Assembly: GCF_009696575.1 (NCBI RefSeq)
Contig: NZ_VULQ01000008.1
Coordinates: 41,492 to 105,491 of the forward strand
Direction of reading: 5' to 3'
Length of the DNA stretch: 64,000 bases
From: Anaerococcus porci
Lineage (GTDB): Bacteria > Bacillota > Clostridia > Tissierellales > Peptoniphilaceae
Shown here: one piece after another, positions 46,517-55,990 of the stretch
Layout of the letters: each line of letters begins with the position of its first letter
How positions within the stretch are numbered: the first letter of the stretch is position 1
Translations under genes and position numbers: made by a program
The notes under the pieces: generated by a model
What the model was told of the DNA's origin: nothing
Seen by the model: the letters and a program-made list of their open reading frames with translations, nothing else
Database searches by the model: none

Positions 46517-46762
46517 ATGCTCAAAAATAATTTTTCAAAGATATCAACTTTTATTCCAGTATACTTTAGAGCTATGAGGGATAAAAATACACCAAAGCTA
46601 GCAAAGTTTTTGGGACTTTTTGCAATAGCTTATGCTATTATGCCTGCTGATTTAATTGCTGATACCATTCCATTTTTAGGAATATTAGATGATGCTATTG
46701 TTTTGCCATTTTTAATTTATGTAACTAGTAAAATGATACCTGATTCTATTATGAATAGATAG
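46517..46762 (+). CDS. YkvA-like DUF1232 small membrane protein
   Basis: An 81-residue protein with the DUF1232 core: KLAKFLGLFAIAYAIMPADLIADTIPFLGILDDAIVL. The P-x-D-l-i-pD-...G..DD pattern is the family signature. It has two hydrophobic segments. The function is unknown. It is a single gene, with AAAAGGG before the ATG. Confidence 0.85.
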   Translation: MLKNNFSKISTFIPVYFRAMRDKNTPKLAKFLGLFAIAYAIMPADLIADTIPFLGILDDAIVLPFLIYVTSKMIPDSIMNR

Positions 46763-46796
46763 AAAAAGATACTTAAAAGAAAATAAATAAAATTCT

Positions 46797-46823
46797 AGAG
46801 CTGTCAAGTTGTCTAACAGCTCT
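46797..46823. terminator. Terminator between the YkvA-like and ABC permease genes
   Basis: An 8-bp stem, AGAGCTGT with ACAGCTCT, and an 11-base loop, followed by a run of seven T on the forward strand. It lies between convergent genes. Confidence 0.75.
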
Positions 46824-46827
46824 TTTT

Positions 46828-48456
46828 TTAATTTTTGATTTTAAATGTTTTTGGTGAAAACTTATATATTAAAAAGCTAGCAAGTAAGGCAAATAAAAAA
46901 ATAAATACCGACATTGCCAACATAAACTTAATTTCCCCCAAGTAAACCATTAATGATGGAAATGCAAAGATAAACATATAATATATTCCTAAATTCATTA
47001 ACACAACTAGGATTGATTTTTGATTGCCTTCCTTATCAAAGGGTTGAAATAAATAATATTGAAATAAAGGTAAAACAGTAAAAAATATCCCATTTAATAT
47101 TATATAAACTATAGGAAGAATAAAATTAACTATATCCCCATCTATAAATTTAAGGAAAAAAAACATATAAATCAAGGTCATAGCAATAATTGGAATAAGC
47201 ATAATCTTAAATATAGCCCTAAATCTTAACCAAAACATTTTTAATAACTTCTTATCTTCCCTATAAAAACCATAATACAAAAGTGATGAATCGCAATTTT
47301 TATAAAAAGCTATAAGAATCTTATCTTGCTTAAAAAGTATATAGGATATTATTGGTATAGCATATATCAAGATTTTATATACCTCATCTGAGCTTACTTT
47401 AAGTCTTGATAAAATCCAAAAACATCCAAAACCAACCAGTATAAAAATACCTGTCATTATAAGAGTTGGTTTATATAAAATTCTCCTATGTCTTAAGAAA
47501 AATAGTCTATTTAAATACTCAAATCCCTCTACATTTATTTTTTTATTTACCCTTATATCTTTATCTTTAAGCTCAACTAAATTTTTATTTGTATTCTCTG
47601 CCTTTCTCATTTGCTCACTATAAGAATTTACAGCCTTTTCTATCATATTATCATAAGCTCTAAAATTCTTTAAAAAACTTATTGAAAAGTATATTCCAAA
47701 TAAATTTAAAAGCAAAAAACCAAAGCTTAATACTTTTATATCAACTCTTATTAAAAGAGTAAGAAATGATATAAGAAAAACAAAAAATAAAACCAAAATA
47801 ATTTTTACAAAAGGATTTTTAATAAATTCTTCTTTTCTATCTCCATTTATCCTTGTCCAAAAGGCTGTCATATTTATGATAAAAAAGTAAAGACCTAAGC
47901 TGTATAAAAAAGTATAGACTGGATTAATACCTGCAAGTAATAAGGATACTATACAAAAGGCAAGACTTCTACCTATAAAGCATAAAAATGGCTCAAAAAA
48001 TGTAAAAATCATAGCCAAGTCCTTAGGATAATAATTAAAATTTTTACTTAAATCATTAAACTTATAACCATTATCCAAGATATTGTTTCCTAAAAGATTA
48101 AAGGCAATATATACGACAAAGGGAAGACAAGTAAAAAGGAGTTCTTTACCACTTTTAGGAAAAGAACTTAAAATAGATATTCCTAAATCACTTCCAATAT
48201 CACCTATAAGTTTTACCCAAACACCACTTACAGCTATTACAAAAATAAAACTTAAAAAAGATTTTATAATTTGCCAAATAATTGAAAAAATCGGTATAAA
48301 GGTATGCATTATCTGTTTGAAATCATAAAAATAATACTTATCACCTAAGTATTTACCCATCAATGGGATTTTTCTAATCCCATAGATAAGGCCATTGAAG
48401 ACCTCACTTACCTTAATCCTTTCACTTGTTAAAAATAAACTAAGATAATGATTCAT
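46828..48456 (-). CDS. ABC transporter membrane protein, unknown substrate
   Basis: A 542-residue polytopic protein with roughly 10-12 hydrophobic segments. A charged loop at about 285-310 (EQMRKAENTNKNLVELKDKD) divides two halves. It is not a typical ABC-2 or FtsX permease, and I cannot name the family. The partner ATPase gene overlaps its start by 17 bases, which fits a two-gene exporter. An ATG at 48462 directly abuts GGAGG; the ATG at 48456 (MNHYLSLFLTSE) has proper spacing and is chosen. Confidence 0.8.
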   Translation of the reverse strand: MNHYLSLFLTSERIKVSEVFNGLIYGIRKIPLMGKYLGDKYYFYDFKQIMHTFIPIFSIIWQIIKSFLSFIFVIAVSGVWVKLIGDIGSDLGISILSSFPKSGKELLFTCLPFVVYIAFNLLGNNILDNGYKFNDLSKNFNYYPKDLAMIFTFFEPFLCFIGRSLAFCIVSLLLAGINPVYTFLYSLGLYFFIINMTAFWTRINGDRKEEFIKNPFVKIILVLFFVFLISFLTLLIRVDIKVLSFGFLLLNLFGIYFSISFLKNFRAYDNMIEKAVNSYSEQMRKAENTNKNLVELKDKDIRVNKKINVEGFEYLNRLFFLRHRRILYKPTLIMTGIFILVGFGCFWILSRLKVSSDEVYKILIYAIPIISYILFKQDKILIAFYKNCDSSLLYYGFYREDKKLLKMFWLRFRAIFKIMLIPIIAMTLIYMFFFLKFIDGDIVNFILPIVYIILNGIFFTVLPLFQYYLFQPFDKEGNQKSILVVLMNLGIYYMFIFAFPSLMVYLGEIKFMLAMSVFIFLFALLASFLIYKFSPKTFKIKN

Positions 48457-49204
48457 ACTCATCCTCCAAATCTTTAAAGTTTTTATCTAGCACTTTTATA
48501 CTATCATCAGATGTAGTTAAAAGAGTAATTATCTTATCTTCAAAGTCTTTATCATTTTTGATAGATTCGTCAACCTTTTGAAGATTTTTATTATGTAGTA
48601 GAACTATGTTATCACAAATATCTTTGGCAAGTTGTAGGATATGAGTTGAAAAAATTATTATATGCTCTTTATGGATTTTTCTTATAATCTTTTTCATCTC
48701 AAATTGAACTACTACATCAAGGCTTGTAAGCGGTTCATCCATAAGAATAACCTTTGGCCTGAGTATTAAAAACATAAGCATTTGAAGTTTATTTTTCATT
48801 CCAGTCGAATAACCTTGGATAAGTATATCTATATCATTTATATCAAAATCTACGATCTTAAAATAATCTTCTATAGGTTTTTTATCCTTTATCCTATCCT
48901 TATTGGCTTCTATAAAAAACTTAATGAACTCTCTTCCTGTAAGAAATTTGGGAAGATTTGGTTCTGCCACCATGAAAAATACATCTTTGAAGTTTATCTC
49001 ATTTTTCACCCCATCCTCTTCTAAGAAAACTTTTCCTTTGTCTTTTTTTATCTGTTCACTTATAAGAGAAAAAAGCGTTGTCTTACCTGAGCCATTTCTT
49101 CCTAGAAGTGCATAGACTATACCTTCTTCAAATACATAATCTACATTTTCTAAAACCTCCTTTTTGCCAAACGATTTGGATAAGCTTTCTATAATTAACT
49201 TCAT
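48440..49204 (-). CDS. ABC transporter ATP-binding protein
   Basis: The 254-residue ATPase has Walker A LLGRNGSGKTTLFSL, Walker B VILMDEPLTSLD and the switch His in IFSTHIL. The signature is degenerate, IQGYSTGMKNKLQM in place of LSGGQ, as in many exporter ATPases of the CcmA/drug type. It is first in the two-gene unit with the permease. The substrate is not deducible. Confidence 0.93.
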   Translation of the reverse strand: MKLIIESLSKSFGKKEVLENVDYVFEEGIVYALLGRNGSGKTTLFSLISEQIKKDKGKVFLEEDGVKNEINFKDVFFMVAEPNLPKFLTGREFIKFFIEANKDRIKDKKPIEDYFKIVDFDINDIDILIQGYSTGMKNKLQMLMFLILRPKVILMDEPLTSLDVVVQFEMKKIIRKIHKEHIIIFSTHILQLAKDICDNIVLLHNKNLQKVDESIKNDKDFEDKIITLLTTSDDSIKVLDKNFKDLEDEYESLS

Positions 49205-49251
49205 ATATCCTCCTTTTTTACAAATATAGCATAAAAATCAAATATAGAAAA

Positions 49252-49279
49252 CTGCTATAAAGCTAAAGCCTTATAGCAG
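49252..49279 (-). terminator. pcp terminator
   Basis: A 12-bp stem with one G-U in the RNA (49252-49263 with 49268-49279) and a 4-base loop lies 10 bases after the pcp stop. TTTTCTATATTTG follows on the reverse strand. Confidence 0.8.
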
Positions 49280-49289
49280 CAAACTAAAA

Positions 49290-49931
49290 CTATGCTATTT
49301 GTCCACCAGTAACTTCTAAGTCATCACCATCATGATTTACTATAGCTCTAATTGCAGCATTTAGTCCCTTGACTATATCATCAAGGTTCATAGAAGCTGT
49401 ATTTGGCTTATCTAAAACTTGATTTGGTAAAAATGGTACGTGGATGAACCCCGCTTTAATATTTCCATATTTTTCAGCCAAGTAAAGTGCTTGATACATT
49501 ATATGGTTACAAACAAAGGTCCCAGCGCTATTTGAAATAGAGGCTGGAATATTTTCTTTTTTAATTTCTTCAACCATAGCCTTTATAGGAATTGATGCAA
49601 AGTAAGCATTTTTACCATCTTCTCTAATTTTGACATCTATAGGTTGATTTCCTTCATTATCTTCTATTCTTGCATCATCTTGGTTTATAGCTACTCTTTC
49701 AACAGTTAAATCGTACCTTCCACCAGCTTGACCTACACAAAGAATAACATCTGGTTTAACTTCTTTTAATTTTTCTTCAAGCACATCTGCTGATTTGTGA
49801 AATACTGTTGGTATTTCAAGTTTTATAACTTCTACACCCTCTATATTTTCATCAATTCTTTTAACCGACTCAATAGCAGGATTAGTAGTTTCTCCACCAA
49901 AAGGATCAAATCCTGTTACTAATATCTTCAT
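49290..49931 (-). CDS. pcp: Pyrrolidone-carboxylate peptidase
   Basis: This cysteine peptidase removes N-terminal pyroglutamate. The 213 residues carry [18 protein letters not shown], the glutamate region [22 protein letters not shown], the nucleophile in [13 protein letters not shown] and the histidine in GFIHVPFLP. All three catalytic regions are intact. The frame opens 12 codons upstream, but the ATG at 49931 follows GAGAGGGG. A peptide-using anaerobe would benefit from such an enzyme. Single gene. Confidence 0.96.
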   Translation of the reverse strand: MKILVTGFDPFGGETTNPAIESVKRIDENIEGVEVIKLEIPTVFHKSADVLEEKLKEVKPDVILCVGQAGGRYDLTVERVAINQDDARIEDNEGNQPIDVKIREDGKNAYFASIPIKAMVEEIKKENIPASISNSAGTFVCNHIMYQALYLAEKYGNIKAGFIHVPFLPNQVLDKPNTASMNLDDIVKGLNAAIRAIVNHDGDDLEVTGGQIA

Positions 49932-50124
49932 AATATCCCCTCTCTTTCTTATTATATAATTACCCAAAGATTTTAATATTAAATATAATATTTTAAAAAG
50001 CTTATATGCTTAATTTTCTTCTGTTTTATTTGATTTTATCCAAACACATACTTTATTTTTATAAACTAATGATTTTAAAGACTATATTCTATCTTTATAA
50101 TTTCATCATTATAAAAATTAAGAC

Positions 50125-51132
50125 TTATTCAATGTTAAAAAACTTATTTATATCATCAAAAACATCTATGTTATTTTCTTCATTTAAAACTTCATGCTTC
50201 ATTTTGTCATATATTTTATAGTCTATATTTTCATATCCTAATGATTTTAAAATACCAAGGCTTCTTTTTATTCCTTCTTCTCCTCCTGTCACATCATCAT
50301 CTATTCCATTTAAAGAAAGGATTTGGAGTTTCTTATTTCTAAGTTTATATTTTTTCTTTTCATTTAGTCCTTTTACAAGGGAAAACAAAGAAACATTACT
50401 TTTTGCAAGAAATCCATTAAGCCTCATTGGATCATTTTCCTTTATCCTTATATTTTCTTTATTATAAGATATCCAAGATGAATCTTTTGAAGTGATTCCT
50501 GATAGTTTATCTAAAAGCTTTGACCTTCTTTTCTCTCCTAGATAAAAAGAGATTATATTTCCCAAAAATACACCTATACTAGCTATTGGAATATAAGAAA
50601 CAGTTCCTGTAAGAACTAATTTATCTATAGTTTGATCATTCTCTTTCAAATAATTTCTTGCAATTAAGGAACCCATGGAATGACCAAGCATATAAATTTT
50701 TTTGTCCTTATGAAGCATCCTTATATACTTATTTACAATTACCTGGTCATCTATAAGCTCATGATAGTCTCTTATAAAGCCTGAAGGATGATTTTCTGAA
50801 ATACTTTTCCCATGTCCCCTGTTATCAGCTATAACTACAGCATATCCCTTATCATTTAGGTATTTTGCAAATTCTAAATAATTTAAAGAATGTTCTAGCA
50901 TTCCATGGATTATCTGAACTACAGCTTTGGGCTTTTCTAAATCAAATAAATTTACATATAAATCGAATCCATCGCTATTAGTTAAAATTATTTTTTTCCT
51001 ATCCTTAAGGTTTTTTTCCTCTTTTATAAAAAACCTAGATCCATTTTTTAAATCTTTATAATTTTTATACTTAAAGGCATAAAAGATTTGAGGTAGAAGG
51101 ATAAAAAATAATAAAACAATTATATATTTCAT
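50125..51132 (-). CDS. Membrane-anchored alpha/beta hydrolase (monoacylglycerol-lipase-like)
   Basis: The 335-residue protein has an N-terminal membrane helix (about 3-19) and an alpha/beta-hydrolase fold of the YtpA/monoglyceride lipase type. QIIHGMLEHSLNYLEFAKYL provides the oxyanion loop, and DNRGHGKS follows. The nucleophile is in YMLGHSMGSLIA, the acid in LNGIDDDVTGG and the histidine in KMKHEVLNE. It is probably a lysophospholipase or monoglyceride lipase facing outward or membrane-bound. It ends the valS unit, overlapping the cold-shock-domain gene by 4 bases. Confidence 0.88.
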   Translation of the reverse strand: MKYIIVLLFFILLPQIFYAFKYKNYKDLKNGSRFFIKEEKNLKDRKKIILTNSDGFDLYVNLFDLEKPKAVVQIIHGMLEHSLNYLEFAKYLNDKGYAVVIADNRGHGKSISENHPSGFIRDYHELIDDQVIVNKYIRMLHKDKKIYMLGHSMGSLIARNYLKENDQTIDKLVLTGTVSYIPIASIGVFLGNIISFYLGEKRRSKLLDKLSGITSKDSSWISYNKENIRIKENDPMRLNGFLAKSNVSLFSLVKGLNEKKKYKLRNKKLQILSLNGIDDDVTGGEEGIKRSLGILKSLGYENIDYKIYDKMKHEVLNEENNIDVFDDINKFFNIE

Positions 51133-51338
51133 CTTCCAATCTCCCTTACATTAAAGGCAGTATTTCCCCTACCAAAATCTTTTGTCTCAAACTCAACCTT
51201 AGTATCTTTTTTTATAGTCCTGTAAGAGTCATCAGATATAATTTCAGAATAATGAAAGAAATAATCTTCTCCACCATCTGTTTCAATAAAACCATATCCT
51301 CTTTTATTGTCAAAAAATTTAACCCTACCTTCTTTCAT
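51129..51338 (-). CDS. Cold-shock-domain protein
   Basis: A 69-residue CSD protein. GRVKFFDNKRGYGFIE contains the RNP1-like motif and EDYFFHYSEI takes the place of RNP2 (VFVHFS in CspA). The rest is shortened and ends FGRGNTAFNVREIGR. It should bind single-stranded nucleic acid. It differs from CspA in several aromatic positions, so a specialised role is possible. It overlaps the upstream methyltransferase by 14 bases and the downstream lipase by 4. Confidence 0.85.
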   Translation of the reverse strand: MKEGRVKFFDNKRGYGFIETDGGEDYFFHYSEIISDDSYRTIKKDTKVEFETKDFGRGNTAFNVREIGR

Positions 51339-52068
51339 TTTTATCCTTTCTAGCAGAAAATAAAATCCTTAAGCTATAATCCTTGACTTGGGCAAATGTG
51401 TCCTCATCTAATATTTTTATATCAGTGAAGTTATTGTTTTTAAGTAAGGCTTTCATAAAATCTATTGAATAGTATCTTTCTATTTGATTTTCTACAATTC
51501 TTTTGTATGAACCATCATTATTTTTTATAAAAAAATTAAGTTCCATATCAATTATGTCGCCTTCTTTTATATTATCCCGAGTGTAGAATATATCTTCATA
51601 TTCATATACAAATGAGTTCGACCCGAAAACTTGATCCATTTTATAGGCTGAATTTATATCAAAGACTAAAAGTCCACCTTCTTTTAAATTCTTATAAGAA
51701 TTTTTAAATAATTTTCTCAACTCATCTTCATCAGTAACATAGTTTATAGAATCAAGAAGGATTACTATTAAATCATACGAATTTTCATTTAAAAAATCTA
51801 CCATATTGTAATTATATAAGCTTACATTATCTTCTTGATGTTTTTTAGAAAAAACCTCAAGCATAGACTGAGATAAGTCAAGGGCATCTATATGGTCAAA
51901 ATCATCAAAAAAGTATTGGGTTAGCATACCAGTGCCGCATGCTAACTCCAACATCTTAACTTTTTTTATCTTATATTCATCACATAGTCTTTTTATATTT
52001 TGGCTATACTTTTCATATTCCAAATCAAAAGATAGTTTATCATATATATAGGCAAAATCTTTATACAT
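51325..52068 (-). CDS. Class I SAM-dependent methyltransferase
   Basis: The 247-residue protein begins MYKDFAYIYDKL, as in the common 'class I SAM-dependent methyltransferase' next to valS-type genes. It carries motif I MLELACGTGMLTQYF, the acidic end ALDLSQSMLEVFS, and LIVILLDSINYVTDEDEL. The fold is clear; the substrate is unknown. Its ATG overlaps the valS stop by one base. Confidence 0.9.
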   Translation of the reverse strand: MYKDFAYIYDKLSFDLEYEKYSQNIKRLCDEYKIKKVKMLELACGTGMLTQYFFDDFDHIDALDLSQSMLEVFSKKHQEDNVSLYNYNMVDFLNENSYDLIVILLDSINYVTDEDELRKLFKNSYKNLKEGGLLVFDINSAYKMDQVFGSNSFVYEYEDIFYTRDNIKEGDIIDMELNFFIKNNDGSYKRIVENQIERYYSIDFMKALLKNNNFTDIKILDEDTFAQVKDYSLRILFSARKDKNERR

Positions 52069-54695
52069 TACTTATATTCAATTACCTTATAAGACTCTTT
52101 TGTTTTTTCTAAAAGGTCTTGATATTTTTCAAGCTTTTCGCGTTCTTCATTTACTACTTTTTCTGGTGCTTTTGATACAAAACCTTGGTTGTTTAATTTT
52201 CCTTCTGCTCTTTTTATTTCAGATTCAATGTTTTTAATCTCATCTCTTAGTCTTTTTCTTTCCTTATCATAGTCTATAAGATTTTCTAAAGGAATATATA
52301 TTTTAAAGTCATTAAAGATAAGATTTACTGCATCTTCTACTTCCTTATCTTCAGCTATTATAGATATTTCACCAGACTTAGAAAGATTAATAAATTGACC
52401 CTTTAAATCATCTAAGAAACTTCTTGTTTTCTCATCAGATGAATATATTACAAGATCTTGTCTAGTTTTTGAACCAAGATTTAAAGTTTGTCTTTGATTT
52501 CTTATTGATTTTATAGCTTCAATTGCTCCATCTACAATTCTTGCTTCATTATCAAAGTTAAAGTCATCACTAGCCTTTGGCCAATCTTCAACTATAAGCA
52601 TATCCTTTTTATTTGGCAATTGCTTGTAGATTTCTTCTGTTATAAATGGCATAAAAGGATGAAGAAGGGCTATCATATCTTTTAGAACATATACTAAAAC
52701 TTTTTTAACTGTGGACTTAGCCTTATCATCTTCTGAGTTTAGTCTTTCCTTGGCAAATTCTATATACCAATCACAAAACTCTTCCCATATAAAGTCTTCA
52801 ATCCTACTTGCAGCAAGACCAATTTCATATTTATCTAGGTTTTTAGATACCTCTTCTATAACATTATTTAATCTTTTAAGTATCCACTTATCCTCAAGAC
52901 TTAGGTCAAAATCTTTAAATTCTACATCGTCAGACTCATCTATATTCATTAAAACAAATCTTGTTGCATTCCAAAGTTTATTTGCAAAGTTTCTACTTGC
53001 AATAATTCTTTTTTCATCATAACGCATATCATTTCCTGGAGAATTCCCAGTTATTATTGTAAACCTTAGGGCATCTGCGCCATAGTTATTTACTACATCA
53101 ATTGGATCAACTCCATTTCCAAGGGATTTTGACATCTTTCTACCTTGAGGATCTCTTATAAGACCTGTGAATAAAACATGGTCAAACGGAATCTTATCTG
53201 TATTATAAAGAGAAGAAAATACCATTCTTATAACCCAGAAAAAGATTATATCATAGCCAGTAACAAGAATATCTGTTGGGAAGTAGTATTTATAATCTTC
53301 TGTTTCATCAGGCCAACCTAAGGTTGCAAAAGGCCAAAGAGCTGATGAAAACCAAGTATCGAGGGTATCTTCTTCTTGGGTAACCTTCTTACCTTCTAGC
53401 ATTCCATTTTCATCTGGATCATCTTCAGACACAATAATCTCTCCATCTTCAGTATAGAAAACTGGGAGTCTATGACCCCACCATAATTGTCTAGATATAC
53501 ACCAATCTCTGATATTTAAAAGCCAATTCATATAGGTCTTTCCTATAGATTCTGGAATTAAATTTAATTCACCATTTTTATAGACTTCTATTGCTTTTTT
53601 GGCAAGATCTTCCATCTTAACAAACCATTGTTTAGAAATCAATGGTTCTATAACAACCTTTGTCCTTTCACTATAACCTACAGCATGCTCTATAGTTTCA
53701 GTCTTAATTAAAAGATTTTCTTTTTCTAAATCTTCTATTATTAGCTCTCTTGCCTTATACCTATCAAGACCTGAATATTTACCATAGCCTTCTTTAATGT
53801 GGGCAGCCTCATCTATAACTACACATTGTCCCAACTTATGTCTTTTTCCAACTTCAAAGTCGTTAGGATCATGGGATGGAGTGATTTTTACACAACCTGT
53901 ACCAAATTCCATATCTACATAGGAATCTTCAATTAAGGGAATCTTTCTTCCTACAAGAGGAAGTATTAAGTTTTTCCCAATTTTATCCTTAAATCTCTCA
54001 TCTTCTGGATTAACTGCTACTGCCAAATCTCCAAACATGGTTTCAGGCCTTGTTGTAGCTATGGTTATATAATCATCACTATTTTCAAAGAAATATTTTA
54101 TATACCATAAGTGTCCCTCTTGATCCTTATGATATACTTCTGCATCTGATAAAGCAGTTTTTGCTTCAGGGTCCCAGTTTACAATCCTATTTCCCCTATA
54201 GATTAGACCTTCATCATACATCTTTTTAAAGACACGTCTTACAGCTTTTGTAAGATTTTTATCCATAGTAAAGGAATCCCTATCCCAATCGCAAGAAACT
54301 CCTATCGTTCTTAATTGTTTTTTTATGGTTCCACCATATTCTTCGGTCCAATCCCAACATTCTTTTAAAAACTCATCACGACCAAGCTCATCCTTGCTCT
54401 TTCCTTCATTTCTTATTTTTTCAACAACCTTAGCCTCAGTTGAAATTGAGGCATGATCTGTTCCCGGTATCCAACAAGCTTCAAAACCTTGCATTCTCTT
54501 ATATCTGATTATAATGTCTTGAATAGTATTATTTAAGGCATGACCTAGATGAAGTTTTCCAGTTATATTTGGTGGTGGCATAACTATAGTAAATGGTTTT
54601 TTATCCTTATTAACTTTTGACTTAAAATAGCCACCCTCTTCCCATTTTTTATAAATATCTTTCTCAAAATCTTTAGGTTCGTACTTTGTTTGCAT
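52068..54695 (-). CDS. valS: Valyl-tRNA synthetase
   Basis: A class I synthetase of 875 residues, normal length. Visible are PPPNITGKLHLGHALNNTIQD, an editing domain with ATTRPETMFGDLAVAVNPED, KMSKSLGNGVDPIDVV and a C-terminal coiled coil (KERKRLRDEIKNIESEIKRA). It is controlled by a T-box leader and heads the valS-methyltransferase-CSD-lipase unit. Confidence 0.97.
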   Translation of the reverse strand: MQTKYEPKDFEKDIYKKWEEGGYFKSKVNKDKKPFTIVMPPPNITGKLHLGHALNNTIQDIIIRYKRMQGFEACWIPGTDHASISTEAKVVEKIRNEGKSKDELGRDEFLKECWDWTEEYGGTIKKQLRTIGVSCDWDRDSFTMDKNLTKAVRRVFKKMYDEGLIYRGNRIVNWDPEAKTALSDAEVYHKDQEGHLWYIKYFFENSDDYITIATTRPETMFGDLAVAVNPEDERFKDKIGKNLILPLVGRKIPLIEDSYVDMEFGTGCVKITPSHDPNDFEVGKRHKLGQCVVIDEAAHIKEGYGKYSGLDRYKARELIIEDLEKENLLIKTETIEHAVGYSERTKVVIEPLISKQWFVKMEDLAKKAIEVYKNGELNLIPESIGKTYMNWLLNIRDWCISRQLWWGHRLPVFYTEDGEIIVSEDDPDENGMLEGKKVTQEEDTLDTWFSSALWPFATLGWPDETEDYKYYFPTDILVTGYDIIFFWVIRMVFSSLYNTDKIPFDHVLFTGLIRDPQGRKMSKSLGNGVDPIDVVNNYGADALRFTIITGNSPGNDMRYDEKRIIASRNFANKLWNATRFVLMNIDESDDVEFKDFDLSLEDKWILKRLNNVIEEVSKNLDKYEIGLAASRIEDFIWEEFCDWYIEFAKERLNSEDDKAKSTVKKVLVYVLKDMIALLHPFMPFITEEIYKQLPNKKDMLIVEDWPKASDDFNFDNEARIVDGAIEAIKSIRNQRQTLNLGSKTRQDLVIYSSDEKTRSFLDDLKGQFINLSKSGEISIIAEDKEVEDAVNLIFNDFKIYIPLENLIDYDKERKRLRDEIKNIESEIKRAEGKLNNQGFVSKAPEKVVNEEREKLEKYQDLLEKTKESYKVIEYK

Positions 54696-54719
54696 AAAAT
54701 CTCCTAACTAAAATAAATT

Positions 54720-54905
54720 AAAAAATGGTAACACATTCTCTAGGACGAGATTATCGCGTTACCACCTATATTCCTTTTATAAAAGGCTCTTATTTGCATA
54801 TATGCATGCTACAATTAAACTATTTCAAACTAACCTTCATAGGTTTTTCTTAAAGACTTCCACCAACCGTCTTCTCTCTATAAAGATCCACCTACTACTC
54901 CTTTT
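54720..54905 (-). promoter_or_regulatory. T-box riboswitch upstream of valS
   Basis: On the reverse strand the leader begins AGTAGTAGG (about 54892-54899), includes AGAGAG and GGTTGGTGG in the Stem I region, and has the T-box core AGGTGGTAACGCG (54755-54767). A terminator hairpin (about 54727-54763) with a T run then follows, 30 bases before valS. Uncharged tRNA-Val would favour the antiterminator. A GUU triplet within AAGGTTAG is a candidate specifier, but the exact loop was not resolved. Confidence 0.88.
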
Positions 54906-54935
54906 TGTCAAAGTTTAGTATTTAATTCTTTAATC

Positions 54936-54963
54936 ATTATATTTTACTTTAAAAAAATGTCAA
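54936..54963 (-). promoter_or_regulatory. valS promoter
   Basis: A perfect -35 TTGACA (54958-54963), 16 bases, and a perfect -10 TATAAT (54936-54941) on the reverse strand, about 30 bases upstream of the T-box leader. Confidence 0.8.
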
Positions 54964-55108
54964 TATTCTTATATTATTCCTTTTTTTATACTTTTCTATG
55001 AATAAATAGAAAAAATACCATAAATATCGAATAAAAGGAAAAGATAAAATAAAAGCCTTTAAATATAAGCTTGTATAAATATATAAAAATAGAAAACGAT
55101 TATTATGC

Positions 55109-55136
55109 TTGGATTTTTATAAAAAAATGCTATAAT
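55109..55136 (+). promoter_or_regulatory. Promoter of the PPDK regulator-ppdK operon
   Basis: TTGGAT (55109-55114), a 16-base spacer and TATAAT (55131-55136). A GGAGGTGG RBS follows before the ATG at 55172. Confidence 0.7.
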
Positions 55137-55171
55137 TATATTAGAATCTAATGTAAGGAGGTGGTAGCTTA

Positions 55172-55990
55172 ATGAAGCTAAGTATAAATATTCTTTCAGA
55201 TACTAGCGGATATGCAACTGAGCAAATTGTAAAAGTTTCTCTTAGTCAATTTGATGTTGATACTATTATAAATATATATCCTGATATAAGAGATATTGAT
55301 TCTTTGAAAGATAACTTAGAATTTATAAGAAAGACTAATGAAAACTTTTTCATCTACCACTCATTTCAAGATTCACAGATGAATGTGTATATCAATAACT
55401 TTTGTGAGCTAAATAATATATCATATGTAGACATTACTGGATATTCTATAAGGAATTTATCAAAAAAACTCAAACTAAAACCTAAAAATAGGTACTCTAG
55501 CCAAAGTCTTTATGAGAGCATTCACTTTAAGACTATGAATGCTTTTGACTTTGCCATAAAATATGATGATGGTAAGGATTTTAGATCACTAAAAGCTTGT
55601 GATATAGCTATTATTGGAGTTTCTAGGTCATCTAAGACCCCCCTATCTATCTATCTTGCTAGTAAGGGTCTTAAGGTATGTAATATACCTATACTATTAA
55701 AGGCAAGCCTACCTAGAGAATTATTTGAAATAGATTCAAATAAGATTTTTGGTCTCACTATAGATGAGAATAGGTTAAAAAGTCTTAGGGAAGAAAGACT
55801 GAAAAGTTTAAATATCTTCAGTGAAAGTAAGTATTCAGATATTAATGAAATAAGAAAAGAACTTAAATATGCTAAAGATATTATGGATGACTTATCTTGT
55901 AAAATTATAGATGTTACAAATAAGTCAATAGAAGAAACTTCTGATATCATAGTTAATACGTTAAATGAATACGAAAGGGGAAAAAAATGA
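55172..55990 (+). CDS. PPDK regulatory protein (bifunctional kinase/pyrophosphorylase, DUF299)
   Basis: This 272-residue protein switches PPDK off and on by phosphorylating and dephosphorylating a threonine next to its catalytic histidine. The family features are clear: NILSDTSGYATEQIVKVSLS at the N-terminus, the P-loop IIGVSRSSKTPLSIYLASKG and FGLTIDENRLKSLREERLKSL. Its last bases overlap the ppdK start by 4, and the linkage to ppdK supports the assignment over the PEP-synthase type. Confidence 0.93.
   Translation: MKLSINILSDTSGYATEQIVKVSLSQFDVDTIINIYPDIRDIDSLKDNLEFIRKTNENFFIYHSFQDSQMNVYINNFCELNNISYVDITGYSIRNLSKKLKLKPKNRYSSQSLYESIHFKTMNAFDFAIKYDDGKDFRSLKACDIAIIGVSRSSKTPLSIYLASKGLKVCNIPILLKASLPRELFEIDSNKIFGLTIDENRLKSLREERLKSLNIFSESKYSDINEIRKELKYAKDIMDDLSCKIIDVTNKSIEETSDIIVNTLNEYERGKK

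Noticed and set aside
50006..50221. Forward frame of 71 residues before the lipase gene end
   Set aside because: There is no RBS, half of it overlaps the hydrolase in antisense, and the composition is only AT bias.
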